In this document: positions 50,839 to 61,815 of the stretch, one piece after another | Layout of the letters: each line of letters starts with the position of its first letter | Numbering within the stretch: position 1 is the stretch's first letter | Assembly (NCBI GenBank): GCA_029448655.1 | Contig: JACCLO010000002.1 | Span: 3,286,001-3,350,000 of the forward strand | Length of the DNA: 64,000 bases | Direction of reading: 5' to 3' | DNA from: Wolfiporia cocos | Lineage: Eukaryota > Basidiomycota > Agaricomycetes > Polyporales > Phaeolaceae | Translations under genes and position numbers: made by a program | Notes under the pieces: generated by a model | The model's database searches: none | What the model saw: only the letters and a program-made list of their open reading frames with translations | What the model was told of the DNA's origin: nothing

Positions 50839-51933
50839 TCATTCTTGCATAGACGGGCGGCACCACACCCTGTGATACTTCCATCCCGGGGCCTGGCAAT
50901 CCCGGCAAAACCACGCTTTTTTGCATTTTGTACAGCGCGTGGAGATGTCGTCCTTCCCACAATACCGGCAGAAATTGACATTGCCGCTCGCAAGCTTTTG
51001 CAGCCGCTCCATGACCATATCGGTCAGCGTGTCTCCCTGCTTGCGCAGCGCCACCGGCGACATCATTAACTTCCCCGACACCTGCAGGTCTCCCTGCTCT
51101 TCTGCATATCGACATAGTAGTTTGTTATGGTAGTCGAAGCCCCGCTCAAGGGCGAAGAGCTCCCCACCGGCACCACGTCCACCGATCTGGGTAATGGCTA
51201 GGTCAAACACGACGCGCGTATCAGTGTCGAGATCCTCGGAGATCGGTTTGCCAATCATGAGGTAGATCCACGGCACGATGTTCCCCATGCCAGAGAGATG
51301 CTGCTCCAAGTCGACCCTGGTTGGCCCTAAGTCTGGCCGCGGCTTATACGCAACCATGCAGCACGCCTCGTGAGGAAGTATCTCGAATTCAGCCACCATG
51401 ACATCTGATGGTGCACAGAAGATCTCGTGTCCCGAAGACGTGCGTGCATGAAGACGAGCTGTCCCGGGCAGCCGTCCGAATACGCTTTGCGCGACATACG
51501 CGAGAAGGTACCCGCTATCGAATGTCTTGCAGCGCCACAGAATGTCCTCCAACTCGCGTGTCCCGAGCTTGAAGCTGGGCGGAAGCCTGACGCCCTCGGG
51601 ATGCGCGAATGTGTTGACCTCGACACACTCGGAGAGCGAGGGGTCTTTGCGTAAGATGTATGCAATGCGACGTTGCTTGTTTATCGCGCCAGCGATATCC
51701 CATTGCTGAGGGAGGATGTGCGAAGGTAATGACTGCAGACGCGTTGTACCGTTATTGACCTCCACGAGTTGGGTATTGACGAATCTGTCTTCGAAGTGTG
51801 CGTGGCAATTCAGAACTATGGAGGCAAGATCATGTAGATCAAGCACAAAGTCTGAAGGTAGAGGCTTCGCTGACATCTCTGTGGGTCGAGCTTCAGTGAT
51901 ATTCACATGAAATGTTGAATTTTGTTCCATCAA
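50839..51933 (-). CDS. MYND-type zinc-finger protein
   Basis: This is a single-exon gene of 364 aa, unlike its intron-rich neighbours. The C-terminus (residues about 318-358) carries a MYND finger: FCRYCGKDDISTRCTKCKK, then WFCRDCQAPGWKYHRVWC, with all expected Cys/His ligands. MYND fingers bind Pro-rich peptides of partner proteins. The first 300 residues hold no domain I recognise, but include FVLDLHDLASIVLNCHAHF near the start. A similar sequence occurs in a decayed fragment 0.9 kb upstream (52839-53051), so this is probably a small local family. Lack of introns suggests a retrocopy or a young gene class typical of expanded agaricomycete MYND families. The function is unknown. Confidence 0.8.
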   Translation of the reverse strand: MMEQNSTFHVNITEARPTEMSAKPLPSDFVLDLHDLASIVLNCHAHFEDRFVNTQLVEVNNGTTRLQSLPSHILPQQWDIAGAINKQRRIAYILRKDPSLSECVEVNTFAHPEGVRLPPSFKLGTRELEDILWRCKTFDSGYLLAYVAQSVFGRLPGTARLHARTSSGHEIFCAPSDVMVAEFEILPHEACCMVAYKPRPDLGPTRVDLEQHLSGMGNIVPWIYLMIGKPISEDLDTDTRVVFDLAITQIGGRGAGGELFALERGFDYHNKLLCRYAEEQGDLQVSGKLMMSPVALRKQGDTLTDMVMERLQKLASGNVNFCRYCGKDDISTRCTKCKKAWFCRDCQAPGWKYHRVWCRPSMQE

Positions 51934-52135
51934 AACGTACTACGGGCGATATGGACGCTGCCAATTGAAATGAGTATGCCTCAATCAGAATGCGCAATTC
52001 CCACTAGCTTATTCAGAAGGGTAGGCGTTGGTCGCAGCGCGGTGGGTTGGATTTAGAGAAGTTCTGTCCGGCAAGGCAAGGACAGCGACATACTAGGCGC
52101 CTAGCCACACTGGCAGTACTGTCGACGGTTAAAAA

Positions 52136-52280
52136 TTCACTTGAAATTATCACCCCGATCACTTGGCGATCACTAGCACTTGCGATCACTTGTTTTGAGT
52201 TTCACTTGCGCTCACTGATGTACTGAATTCCAAGCGCAGCAAGTGAATTTGCTCTCCTCTAGTGATCGAAGCAAGTGACC
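52136..52280. repeat. Cluster of CACTTG / GATCACT repeats
   Basis: In 145 bases CACTTG occurs five times on the plus strand and its complement CAAGTG twice near the right end, giving seven copies. GATCACT or AGTGATC is interspersed four times. The forward block on the left and reverse copies on the right give weak dyad symmetry. It could be a decayed tandem repeat or a transposon terminus; no transposase is adjacent. Confidence 0.55.
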
Positions 52281-52838
52281 ACAACAAACTGACTCAATAT
52301 CTTTGTGATGTCCAATTCTCTGCATCGGCTACCATTCCTTCGGCTGGAGTGCATCAAATAGCTAAGATATTATGATAGATAGTGGATGCAAAAAATATTG
52401 ACAGAAAATGAGTAAACGAGAGTACGAAATACGCTAGGACAAAGAACTATCGTATGCATGCCGAGCCGCGGGTGCTTACAGGTTTGGTGTGCTCGGGATG
52501 AGGGCCACGTGAACTCCTCTCTGTATGTATTACTTCAACAGACATGAAACACGCCTCGTGTGAAAGGACAGTGGTCTAAGTTGCAAGGAAGTCAGATAGC
52601 CTGTAAAGCACTTCGTGCGCGATGCCGTGCGCGAGCGAAGCCGGGAGGTGAGAGGTTATCGACTAAAGACACTTTGCGCGAAATGGGCCAGTACAAGTCC
52701 CTGATTGAGATTGAATACCTTGTATGTCCAGAAATGTTTTGGAGCCCACGTCGACTCAGCGGATTCCATCATGAGTAGAGACACCTTCTGGGGAAGGCAA
52801 AGCCATCGACTGTCGTACGCACAGGTTTTAAGGTATCA
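52281..52838. other. Intergenic, no supported gene
   Basis: No conserved coding sequence is visible; only short frames of 60-80 residues occur. Confidence 0.35.
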
Positions 52839-53051
52839 TCAAACACTGAAACTCCCTCCATGGTCGTTGGACAACGCGATACGTGCTTTGCATGAATTAT
52901 GAGGTCTCGACTGGCCTAGTAAAGCTCGAGAAGCACAGCCCTTGCAAAAGAGTTTCGTGCGCTGATAACAGTCGAGAATGGCAGCAGTCAAGTCATGCAG
53001 ATCAAGTACGAAATGCTTAGCTAGAGCGTACGTCATCTGGAAGCAGAACAT
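52839..53051 (-). pseudogene. Fragment of a MYND-protein paralogue
   Basis: The minus frame contains KHFVLDLHDLTAAILDC, which shares FVLDLHDL exactly with the N-terminal part of the MYND protein at 50839-51933 (SDFVLDLHDLASIVLNC) and keeps similar residues after it. The rest of the frame does not match, and the MYND finger is absent. This is best read as a truncated, decayed relative of the neighbouring gene left by local duplication. Confidence 0.5.
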
Positions 53052-53682
53052 AATGAGTGTTATATAAATCTGAAAAGAAACTTCAGCCTTCGATTGACCG
53101 ATGTGTAGAGCTAAGTAGGGATATTTCTAGCGAATGGAAGATAGAAGGACAAAACAAACAGCCAAGTGTATTGTTGTTTCGCAAGAAATCGGATCATTGT
53201 TGGATCGCGTCGCGACGCGCCACCGCTGCTATACTGCATGTGACCGCGTTTGTACCTGGGCCGCATTGCCATGAGAGTGTCGTCCAATTCGAACTTGCCA
53301 TAACTTTGTCTTCAATGCAGTCTGATTGGCGGTTTGCAGAGTCTATATACACGCTCCTCCATGTATCGCATCAAGTCTCTGGGAGAACCTCGGTAGCGCG
53401 TCACAAGGTGCCCTGCGAGCACTTGCACTCGGTCCGCAATAGCTCTCACGAAGGCTGTTCGATATTCCTGAATATCAAATCACCAAGTGACTTCGGCCGG
53501 AAAGTGTCACCTGCATTCCTCGATGTCGTCACATTGTCATCTGATTCTCGGAACGAACATGTCGGGAGTTAGGATTGCAATCACCATACCCACCTGCGCA
53601 TGCTCGCGAACCGTCATGGCTCCGGTATGCGCACATATAAGCTACTCAAGCACCAGTCAATTGTGTAACATCTGGGCCCACC
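53052..53682. other. Upstream region of the alpha-galactosidase
   Basis: An open frame of 171 codons (53057-53572, plus) has no recognised domain and is probably chance. The remaining part is the promoter region of the galactosidase gene. Confidence 0.35.
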
Positions 53683-55683
53683 ATGGCTGACTATCTCCGG
53701 CCTCTGCTGTACCTCGCGCTGTGTTTGTCGCCCGTGCTCGCACACGATAATGGTCTCGCGCTCACGCCGCAGATGGGCTGGGATACCTGGAATTACTACG
53801 GATGTGACGTCTCCGAGCAAACATTGTTGACGGCTGCTCAAGCATTCATTACTTATGATCTACCGAAATATGGCTATGAATGTGAGTACATTGTTCGCGA
53901 AATTAAGTTATCCATCCTTGTTGACTTTGGGACAGATATCATCACCGACGACTGTAAGCGTCAGTGCCCAGATTTGCAAAGCACATGCTGAAGCTCGGGA
54001 TCTATCCTTTGTGAACACAAGGTTGGCAGGCACCTCAGAGAAATGTCACGACGGGCGCACCTGTCGCTGATCCCACGAAGTTCCCGTCCGGCATGAAAGC
54101 AGTTGCGGACGAGATTCATTCCTTGGGTCTCAAAGTATGAATAAACACTTCTATTTGCAATACAAACAGCCCTGATCAGCACCGATTATGACAGTTCGGT
54201 ATCTATAGCAGCGCAGGAAAGTATGTGCACCCCAGAACTCACTGTCTATGAAGACCACTCTGATGGCGTTCTGTCTCACGGCAGGTACACATGCGGTGGG
54301 CATTTCGGCTCTCTCGGGTATGAGCAGATAGATGCACAAACGTATGCGGAATGGGGGGCTGACTATCTCAGTATGTGCTTCGTTTGGTTGAATAAAGGGG
54401 CTTTTTCAGTGAATTTCTGTACCAGAGTACGACAACTGTTATAACGAAGGCCTGGCAGGCACACCAAGGCTGTCTTATGACCGCTATGCGAACATGTCAT
54501 TTGCCCTTAATGCTACTGGACGTCCTATCCTCTATTCCATGTGCAACTGGGGCGAGGATGGCCCGTGGAACTTCGCTCCGGTATATTTTACTCCAGCTCG
54601 TCTTGTTCGAGCGATGACATATCTTACGCAGACAATAGCCAATAGTTGGCGCATATCGGGAGATATCTATGATGTGAGTTGTACTTCGGCTAGTGGGAAG
54701 TCTGCGCTGATCAGGTATCCAGAATTACAACCGATACGATGAGCGCTGCCCATGTACTTCAATGATCGATTGTAAACTCGCAGGCTTCCGTACGTCTACT
54801 TTCTAGCGTGATTCCTCCATGCTGACCAAACCATACAGACTGCGCGATGACGCGAATCATCGACTTTGCTGCTCCGGTCGGCCAGAAAGCAGGCGTCAAC
54901 CACTGGAATGATCTCGACATGCTTGAGGTCGGCAACGGCGGAATGACGTATGACGAATACGGTGTGCATTCTCTCATGACAAAATCGAGTATCGCGCTCA
55001 ACATCCATCGTAACTCGTAGTAACTCATTTCTCGATGTGGGCCGTGCTGAAGAGCCCACTTGTGCTGGGCAACGATGTTACGAACATGGTACGCGCGAGA
55101 GCATCCATCCGGATTATCTCCCTTAAATAGTGTTTTTGTTATCCCGCAGACAAACGAAACGCTCGCAGTCATCACCAACGATGCGATAATTGCGATCAAC
55201 CAGGATGCTAATGGATCCCCAGTTGAGCGGATGTGGAAGGTGCCAGTTGCGTCGGGAGGAGACCTTTCGCTCTGGTCCGGCAGTCTAGTAAACAAGTCAG
55301 TCCTATAGGCACACACTATGTGCTGTCACGTTGACCATACACTCTCAAAACAGCACGTTCGTTATCGCGCTACTTAATACCTCCCCGGAAACACAAATGG
55401 TCACTGTAAACTTTACGGACGTGTTCATTGACCAGGTGAATCTCCTTGGTCTGTACATCTATTTTCCACAGTGCTAACTGATCCATTCCAGGGGCCATCC
55501 TACCAAACTGGGACGTACGCAATCTACGACCTATGGCAAAAGGACAGCTCTGGAGCATGGGGCAAGAACATTGGCACGTACACGGGTGCCATCCCAAACG
55601 TCGAGATCGGACTGCATCAGGTCCGCATTTGGAAGGCCGTACCGGCCACAACTACTACTAAGCGAGACACCGCGGAGCTCTGA
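53683..55683 (+). CDS. Alpha-galactosidase, glycoside hydrolase family 27
   Basis: The start [20 protein letters not shown] is a signal peptide. The GH27 signature [15 protein letters not shown] follows, then [31 protein letters not shown] and [20 protein letters not shown]. The nucleophile Asp lies in KYDNCYNEG and the general acid/base Asp in [13 protein letters not shown], both intact. Later come [45 protein letters not shown] and a beta-sandwich C-terminus ending KRDTAEL. About a dozen GT-AG introns are present, several splitting codons (for example TAT GAA T to AT ATC ATC). The secreted enzyme removes terminal alpha-1,6-galactose from galactomannan and raffinose-type sugars, which suits a plant-degrading fungus. 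Confidence 0.92.
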
Positions 55684-56121
55684 GACTTTGCGCCGGACAA
55701 TAACGGTTTATGGGCTGAGGACACGTTGGTAGGTGGGCTGATCGGATAAACGACCCAATGGACAGATTGCAGGAAGTCATGATCTGGTTTTGATACCAAC
55801 ACCATTTGTATATTCTGCTGCAGCAGTAACCTGAGCACCGGTGAAAGACAAACGCTGTATATCGCCTATGGCAATCTAGCAGCAATACGAAAAACATTTC
55901 TATCTGCTCGGTGGCAATCGTATGCCCAGGTGGCGAATGCAGATGCCAAAGTGCATTTCTGAACCATGCCGCATGATATAGTTGTATCGATCAGTGATGT
56001 CTTCGGACGCTAGATGTACACAACCAAAAGGCGACGCTATGACAATCAAGTTCAGGCATTTCGGAGGAGAGATTGTGAGTGGTGGTGATATTTGGCTATC
56101 CGACTAGCAAAGTTGTGTCGG
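55684..56121. other. Convergent 3' regions
   Basis: Galactosidase 3' UTR and intergenic sequence. No gene is seen. Confidence 0.4.
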
Positions 56122-57130
56122 TTAGTATGTTAAGTCGACCTTGTTGTCAGAATATAGTGGGGATTTTGGCTCTGCGCCTGGCTCTCTCAGCATCTGGCAG
56201 GCAGTCGTGAGTGCACACCAGGACTCATCAGTAATGATACCACTCACTATACAGACTGTAATAGGTGCTTTCGTCCACGTAGGATCATCGTCGCCGAGAA
56301 CAATATCTTTAATCGTTACGAATCCAAAGTGCTCGTAAAATCCTGTCGTATACAGGTTCGTGAGAAGCCATATCCCACGGCGCTGAGCATCGGCCTGTTC
56401 ATCAATGTGAGACATCTGCTCAAAAGCAGAATCTGGCCCTCTAACGTACAATTGCCGTCAGTTGATCTACAAGCGCAGATGCGTATCCACGGCCCTGCTT
56501 CTCAGGAGCTGTCGCGAGCAGATTGAGGGATATAAGGTCTCCCTCCCTGCCCTTGAGGGCCTCTTTCTGAGCAGACTGCAGCTTCGTCGACATCTCCTCG
56601 GAGCGCTGCATCCAGCTTGTCAGCTAACATTTTGTACATCATCGTTCACGTTATGTACCTTCTTCTGTTGCTTTGTGTTCAGCATTGCATACATCTGGAG
56701 GATGCTCCTAATGACAGAGCTGAAGAGTTGATTGACGAGCTTACGCCGCCTTGGTACTGTGTTGCTTGCTGGTGAGCTTCACAAGAGCGTCAATCGGCAT
56801 TCCTGGTACATATCTGGTGCGCCTACAAGACGAGGAGCGCATCGCCGTCGCCCACCGTCCAACCCTCATGCCGTCTTACGCTGTCGAGCGCAAATAGATA
56901 CAGGCCAGTCTTCTCCCGACGTGCAGACGTAGGATTCTGGTTGGCATCCTAAAGTACATTGTATCATGCCGACAGTGAGTGTCAGGCAAGGAAACACGAG
57001 TCAATCACTGGATATGTCCACAGACCGGAGTATCAGTCAAATAGTGTTTCAACGGATCATCCTTGTTGGCTCTGACCAACCCTGGCACGAGATGAGGAAT
57101 TTGGCCTGCTCGGATGTATCAGCCCCTGAC
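56122..57130 (-). CDS. GNAT-family N-acetyltransferase, 5' end unresolved
   Basis: Minus-strand exons give a GNAT fold. Near 57090-57040 the frame reads IPHLVPGLVRANKDDPLKHY and LTDTP, joined by a GT-AG intron to RREKTGLYLFALDSVRRHEG and a segment ending GDALLVL. Further exons read EGDLISLNLLATAPEKQGRG followed by YASALVDQL (the acetyl-CoA loop QGRGYA), then ADAQRRGIWLLTNL, YTTGFYEHFGFVTIKDI and a C-terminus spliced to MLREPGAEPKSP. The substrate is unknown. I could not find a clean initiator ATG (a TGA lies just upstream at about 57118), and the region around 56650-56760 does not join in frame. It may therefore be a partly decayed gene. Confidence 0.6.
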
Positions 57131-58323
57131 TGTGCCTACGCCAGGTAGCTCACTATACTGTAAATCTTTGCATTCTGGGGTTTCATGCCAGACATACTGC
57201 GTACCAGTCATGGAGAACGTCTCGTATAGTGAAGGGTTGAAGGCAAACTTGGGCGCCAGCCAGTCATCCGACGCAGCACGTTGACGCCGCAGCGCAATGC
57301 GTAAGGCCAGGAGCATCACATCGTTGCGTGCGGTTGTGACACGTCAGTGTGAGCAAATGGCCGTATCAATTGAGTCAATGCAGCGCCGCCTGGGCCTCGC
57401 GTACCTACCGCCTCCGAGGCAGATTAGACAGGCGCCGGGATGACTTGGTTCTCTCCTGCCAGTGAGAACCGCAGCCGGTGAGCCCACTATTCCATGTTGT
57501 GATGTCACGAACAAATCAGCTGTCGTTCAAAGAATGGAGCAACATTCCATTCACCGATCGCTTGTGTGAGCCACAATTTCCGATCAGGTACGAACTCAGC
57601 CACTCGTGCACCGTTGATTAGGCTAGACCATTCGCTACCTGGAGTTCCTCTGGATAGTGACATGCAAGTTACTCATCCCAACAATCTCGTACGGCGAGCC
57701 ACATGAACCGACGACTCGTCAGTCGTCTAAACTGGACAGCAATGTCTGGTGGGTGTAGGAGGACTGAATTTGAAACCGGCACGGCAGTGTTCTAGGCTGC
57801 AAGGCTATCTGACAGCATAAGTCAAGGATCAGAGTCGTCTTATGCACCATGCGGGCCACGAAGATACTGAGCTACTGACGATGTTTGTCCTTTTATTCTC
57901 CTTGCCCCGGGTTGCGCCAGCACTGCCTGTGGTAACACTAGCGGCCGCGCGCATATTATCCCCGTCTACCATGCTATTCGACTGTTTTCCTCTGCTGAAG
58001 TCATGCAAGACTGCCTGATATCTTAAATACCATGCACGTCCGCAAGTGGCTGGATCAACTCCGATGTGGTCTGTTCGAGCTAAGTTGAATCTTTACTCTA
58101 CTTTGGCCCGCTCGTCCACGACGTCTTTGATAGAGGCTATCTGAAACGCAGGCTAATATCATTAATCCTTGCTCAGCAAACCGCCCCGACATCTCGGAGT
58201 ACCGAGAATAGCTATCCAATGACAATTATCATAGTACTGCTTGCGCAAGACAGCAGTTATATCATGACAGTATGAGGTCCGGGATACAATCTAGAGGCGG
58301 ATCCGTTGGGGCAGACGATGAAG
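57131..58323. other. Intergenic before the methyltransferase pair
   Basis: These 1.2 kb have no recognisable coding sequence on either strand. A 67-codon minus frame at 57119-57319 may be a chance extension or remains of the acetyltransferase 5' end. Confidence 0.35.
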
Positions 58324-58329
58324 TATAAA
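58324..58329 (+). promoter_or_regulatory. TATA box of methyltransferase copy 1
   Basis: TATAAA lies 69 bases before the chosen ATG at 58398. The only ATG between them (58329) is in the same frame and would add 23 residues. Confidence 0.5.
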
Positions 58330-58397
58330 TGCTCTACTACCGTCTTCCGTCAGCAACACAGCGCATTCTCTTGAGCATACCTTACTCGCGATCCGAG

Positions 58398-59545
58398 ATG
58401 GCAGCCCTAACTCAACAAACTGAATCCACCAACAGTGCGGCGCTCCCTGATCGAAAGACTGACGTTCCTCTACATGATCTCATCTCATTGACGGAAGAAG
58501 AGTTAGCTTTCTTTCAGACCCAGACAAGAATTAATGACGAGGTTGAATTAAAAGCTCACTTTGTCAAGATACAAGAGGAAGCTCTGGCGGTATATTGTGT
58601 TTAGGCGTTTATAGGGATTGTTCTGACGGTCGTGAGACAGGTGCATCCGTACCGCTGCATATCCTATTTTGCATTTCTCAAGTGCGCCGAGGATCCTCAA
58701 TTGGCTCAATCTACATGACGCTAATACTCAATCAGATTCAAGATTCCGCGATTGCCTGCATACCGACAGCTAATTAAGCTTGGCAAAGAGCGCAAAGGCG
58801 CGATCTTCCTTGATATTGGCTGTTGCTGTAAGCCTCTGCAAATGTTCTACAATCGAGTTTGATTAAACATGATAAAATAGTCGGAAATGATATCAGGAAG
58901 GTCGTAGCTGACGGATTCCCCGTCGAGAATGTAATTGGCTCTGATCTACACCCAGGAAAGTATACTCGTCATTCGAGTGCTACATATCAATCGAACCCTT
59001 TCTTCGCCACAGAGTACTGGGAGCTTGGTCACAAGCTGTACAAGACCACCCAAGAACAATTCCCAGCACATTTCATCCCAGGTGACGCGTTCAACCCCGC
59101 ATTCCTGCAGCCAGTTGCACCATTCTACGAGCCGCTGCCCAATCCCGTCGCAGACCTATCGTCGCTGAAGACGCTCACACCTCTGCAAGGGCGTGTCTCG
59201 GCCATCCACGCATCCGCGTTCTTCCACCTGTTTGACGAGGCCGGGCAGCTCGCGCTCGCACGTGCGCTGGCGGGCCTGCTCGCTCCCGCGCCAGGGTCTG
59301 TCATCTTTGGCGCACACGGCGGCGAGGCCGAGAAGGGCTTCAGGGCCGCCTCGTCGCTTACTGCTAGCAGCGAGCGCATGTTCTGCCACTCACCAGAGAG
59401 CTGGGTGCAGCTGTGGGACGGCGAGGTATTTGAGAAGGGGACGGTGAAGGTCGAAGCGTTCTTGGTGGATGTTGGGAAGAAGGAGTTGCCGTCTATGGAC
59501 AGAGGCAGCTACATGCATCTGGTTTGGTCTGTTACGAGGCTGTAG
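58398..59545 (+). CDS. SAM-dependent methyltransferase, tandem copy 1
   Basis: Exons 58398-58589, 58641-58681, 58736-58827 and 58881-59545 sum to 990 bases, 329 aa. The N-terminal part has TEEELAFFQTQTRINDE. The SAM-binding motif I is FLDIGCC (glycine-rich loop, formed across an intron), followed by NDIRKVVADGFPVENVIGSD and GRVSAIHASAFFHLF (motif IV-like), with a C-terminal domain including MFCHSPESWVQLWDG and HLVWSVTRL. This is a class I methyltransferase of the type often found near secondary-metabolite genes in agaricomycetes; the substrate is not known. Bases 58956-59012 are an in-frame, stop-free 57-nt remnant of an intron that is still spliced in copy 2 (see findings). The gene looks complete. 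Confidence 0.8.
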
Positions 59546-60356
59546 GTCTCGTCGCGAAGTTCCGTGTGTTATTTGAACTGTATCCTCTATCTTTAAGCTG
59601 CTGGTATAGGCACGGTGCTTTGCGATGTATGCGTACACTGTACGTGTGTCTTCACGGGTAGACGCATGCGCGTGTACACTGTCTGGCAGTGATCTTCACC
59701 TCAAGCGCTGACGCGCTCCTTCCATATATTTGTGTCCAAATCCCCCACTGTTTGAGGCGCCCGCGCGTGGCCCGCGCGGCGTCGCGCTCGTGAAATCTGA
59801 AGGTGAAACGCGAAGACACGCCATATCCGACCTCGGATTTTTACGATGACTTCTATACCAGGATATACTTCCGGCGCAGCGGCAACGTCGGAATCACGAA
59901 ATCAGAAAGCGCTACTGATGCTACCGCTTTTTGGACCACCACAATGTGTGGCGCGCTGATGTGGTGGCGCTGTATTGCCACTATATCGGTCCATCGGCCT
60001 CAAAACGCATTGGCCATCGACACTACATATATTGCAAAATTACAGCATTTGATAAGTTCTGCACAGATATTCAGCCAATCTCTTGGACGCAGATGCATCC
60101 GATAAGGCCGATGTTCAGATCCTGAAAATAAACGTAACGTATCCCGCGTTCCTCACTCACAATGAACCAACGGATCCGAGGTATATCGGCTGCGCAATTG
60201 CGGCGGACCACTCGGGCTCCGAGCACTGTCATGGCCGCTTACTTCCGGGAGTTTGAGGCCCGCACGGCATGAACGCAGTATGTTGGTATAAGTCTCACCG
60301 ACCCATTAGCATGTCGTCTACTCGCAAAGTTCTATCCTTCGTCGATCCAGCCCAGT
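59546..60356. other. Spacer between methyltransferase copies
   Basis: No gene is seen. A TATAAG sequence at about 60283 and an upstream 25-codon frame (starting 60312) precede copy 2. Confidence 0.35.
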
Positions 60357-61157
60357 ATGTTGGAGAGCTCACAACAACCAGGCGGTGAAGCACTTCTCGA
60401 CCAGAATGCTGCAATTCCTTCAGACCAGTTTTATTTGCTCACAGGCGATGAGCTCGCCTTCTTCAAGTCTCAGACTGGCATACAGGATGAGGATGAACTC
60501 AAGAAACATATCATCCAGGTGAAAGAGGAAGCGCTTGCGGTGAGCATGAATGCGCACGATCTCTCATGTATTGCGTACCGATTAATTTTGCTACTATAGG
60601 TCCAACCTTACCGTTGCATCAGCTATTTCTCGTTCACGAAGTACGTTCCTACGTGTGGCCTGAAATTTAATCACTCATTTAGCAATGTCTAGGCTCATCA
60701 TCTCCCGGCTGCCTGCATATAGCCAGCTATTGAAGCTTGGGAAGGAACGTCAGTCTCCGATCTTCCTGGATATTGGCTGTTGCTGTGAGTGTGATTACTC
60801 CAGGAATATCTCACCATAACCCACACCTTGTCAGTTAGAAACGATTTAAGGAAGGCTGTGGCGGATGGGTTCCCCGCTGAAAGAGCTATTGGTTCGGATA
60901 TTCATCCAGGTCGGCGAATGCGCAAATTAAGCACCTCTAACTCCTGGACTCACCCTGATTGTTCTTTTCAGAGTTCTTGCACCTGGGGAATAAGCTGTTT
61001 AGAACGTCAAAGGAGACATTTCCTGCACACTTCATCCCAGGCGACGCGCTCAACCCAGAGTTCTTGAAGCCAGTACCACCTTTCAAGTCTCTCCCTACAG
61101 GATCCGTTCCGGGTCTCTCCGCCTGGTGACTCTTACGCCTCTTCATGGGCGTAGAGT

Positions 61158-61334
61158 TTCAGTCAATTATCTTAATCTGCCAACTGCCCTTCGCTTAAGA
61201 AATTGCAGTTGCGAGCTAGGTTTGCACGCAGATTAATCTACTGCGACAATAAAATGGCACATCCCGGACTCGAACCAAGGACCTTAGCGCAGATGAGAAT
61301 AACAGCATCGCAGCATAATTAGCCAACTGAGCTA
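61158..61334 (-). repeat. Left inverted repeat with tRNA-like unit
   Basis: On the minus strand it reads A box TAGCTCAGTTGG (61334-61323) and B box GGTTCGAGTCC (61276-61266), with a distance of 69 bases from A-box start to B-box end. The acceptor-like 5' and 3' arms pair only in part, so a folded tRNA is unlikely. It continues about 105 bases past the B box to the element end. Confidence 0.7.
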
Positions 61335-61638
61335 CGGTGCAACTGGTGTTGCCCCCATTTTAAGCAATATATAGAGTATTTTGTAAACTTCATTTTCGCA
61401 GTTTAACATCTTCCATAACACAAATACAAATGAATCTGCCTCTAAAGACCTGTGATTCCAGTGTATTCAGCTTTCCCATGGTGAGTTGCTCCAGGTCAAG
61501 CATGGTGAATCAAGCTACCACTATCATTGATTTCTGTATGCTTGTTGTAGCAGTTAGTTGCCTTGATGATTTGCGAAAATTGTGTGTAAAATTTGTGTTA
61601 TATATATTTTAATTGGTCAATGGTACCTGTTGCCACAA

Positions 61639-61815
61639 TGGCTCAGTCGGCTAATTATGCTGCGATGCTGTTATTCTCATTTGCGCTAAGGTCCTTGGTT
61701 CGAGTCCGGGATGTGCCATTTTATTGTCGCAGTAGATTAATCTGCGTGCAAACCTAGCTCGCAACTGCAATTTCTTAAGCGAAGGGCAGTTGGCAGATTA
61801 AGATAATTGACTGAA
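61639..61815 (+). repeat. Right inverted repeat with tRNA-like unit
   Basis: A box TGGCTCAGTCGG (61639-61650) and B box GGTTCGAGTCC (61697-61707) have the same 69-base span as the left unit. A TTTT run follows at about 61720. The tail to 61815 is the reverse complement of the left repeat with only a handful of mismatches in 177 bases. I cannot name the source tRNA; a CTGTTA loop hints at Asn. Confidence 0.7.

Larger units (their letters stand above)
61158..61815. mobile_element. Palindromic tRNA-derived (SINE-like) insertion
   Basis: A 658-bp element lies inside methyltransferase copy 2. Its ends are 177-bp inverted repeats (61158-61334 and 61639-61815) that differ at only a few positions. 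Each repeat contains a pol III A box and a perfect B box (GGTTCGAGTCC) spaced as in tRNA genes, followed by TTTT. The two tRNA-like units point outward, away from the 300-bp centre. Flanking copies of a short target sequence (CCTCTTCATGGGCG at 61138-61151 and CCCTCCATGGGCG at 61818-61830) look like an imperfect target-site duplication. There is no transposase, so it must depend on enzymes supplied elsewhere. Confidence 0.75.

Noticed and set aside
53057..53572. 171-codon frame upstream of the galactosidase
   Set aside because: No recognisable domain, no splice-linked continuation, and composition like random sequence.
61639..61720. Functional tRNA gene
   Set aside because: A and B boxes are perfect, but the acceptor arms pair only partly, no clean anticodon stem with a seven-base loop is seen, and the unit lies within a longer repeat. 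It is better called tRNA-derived.
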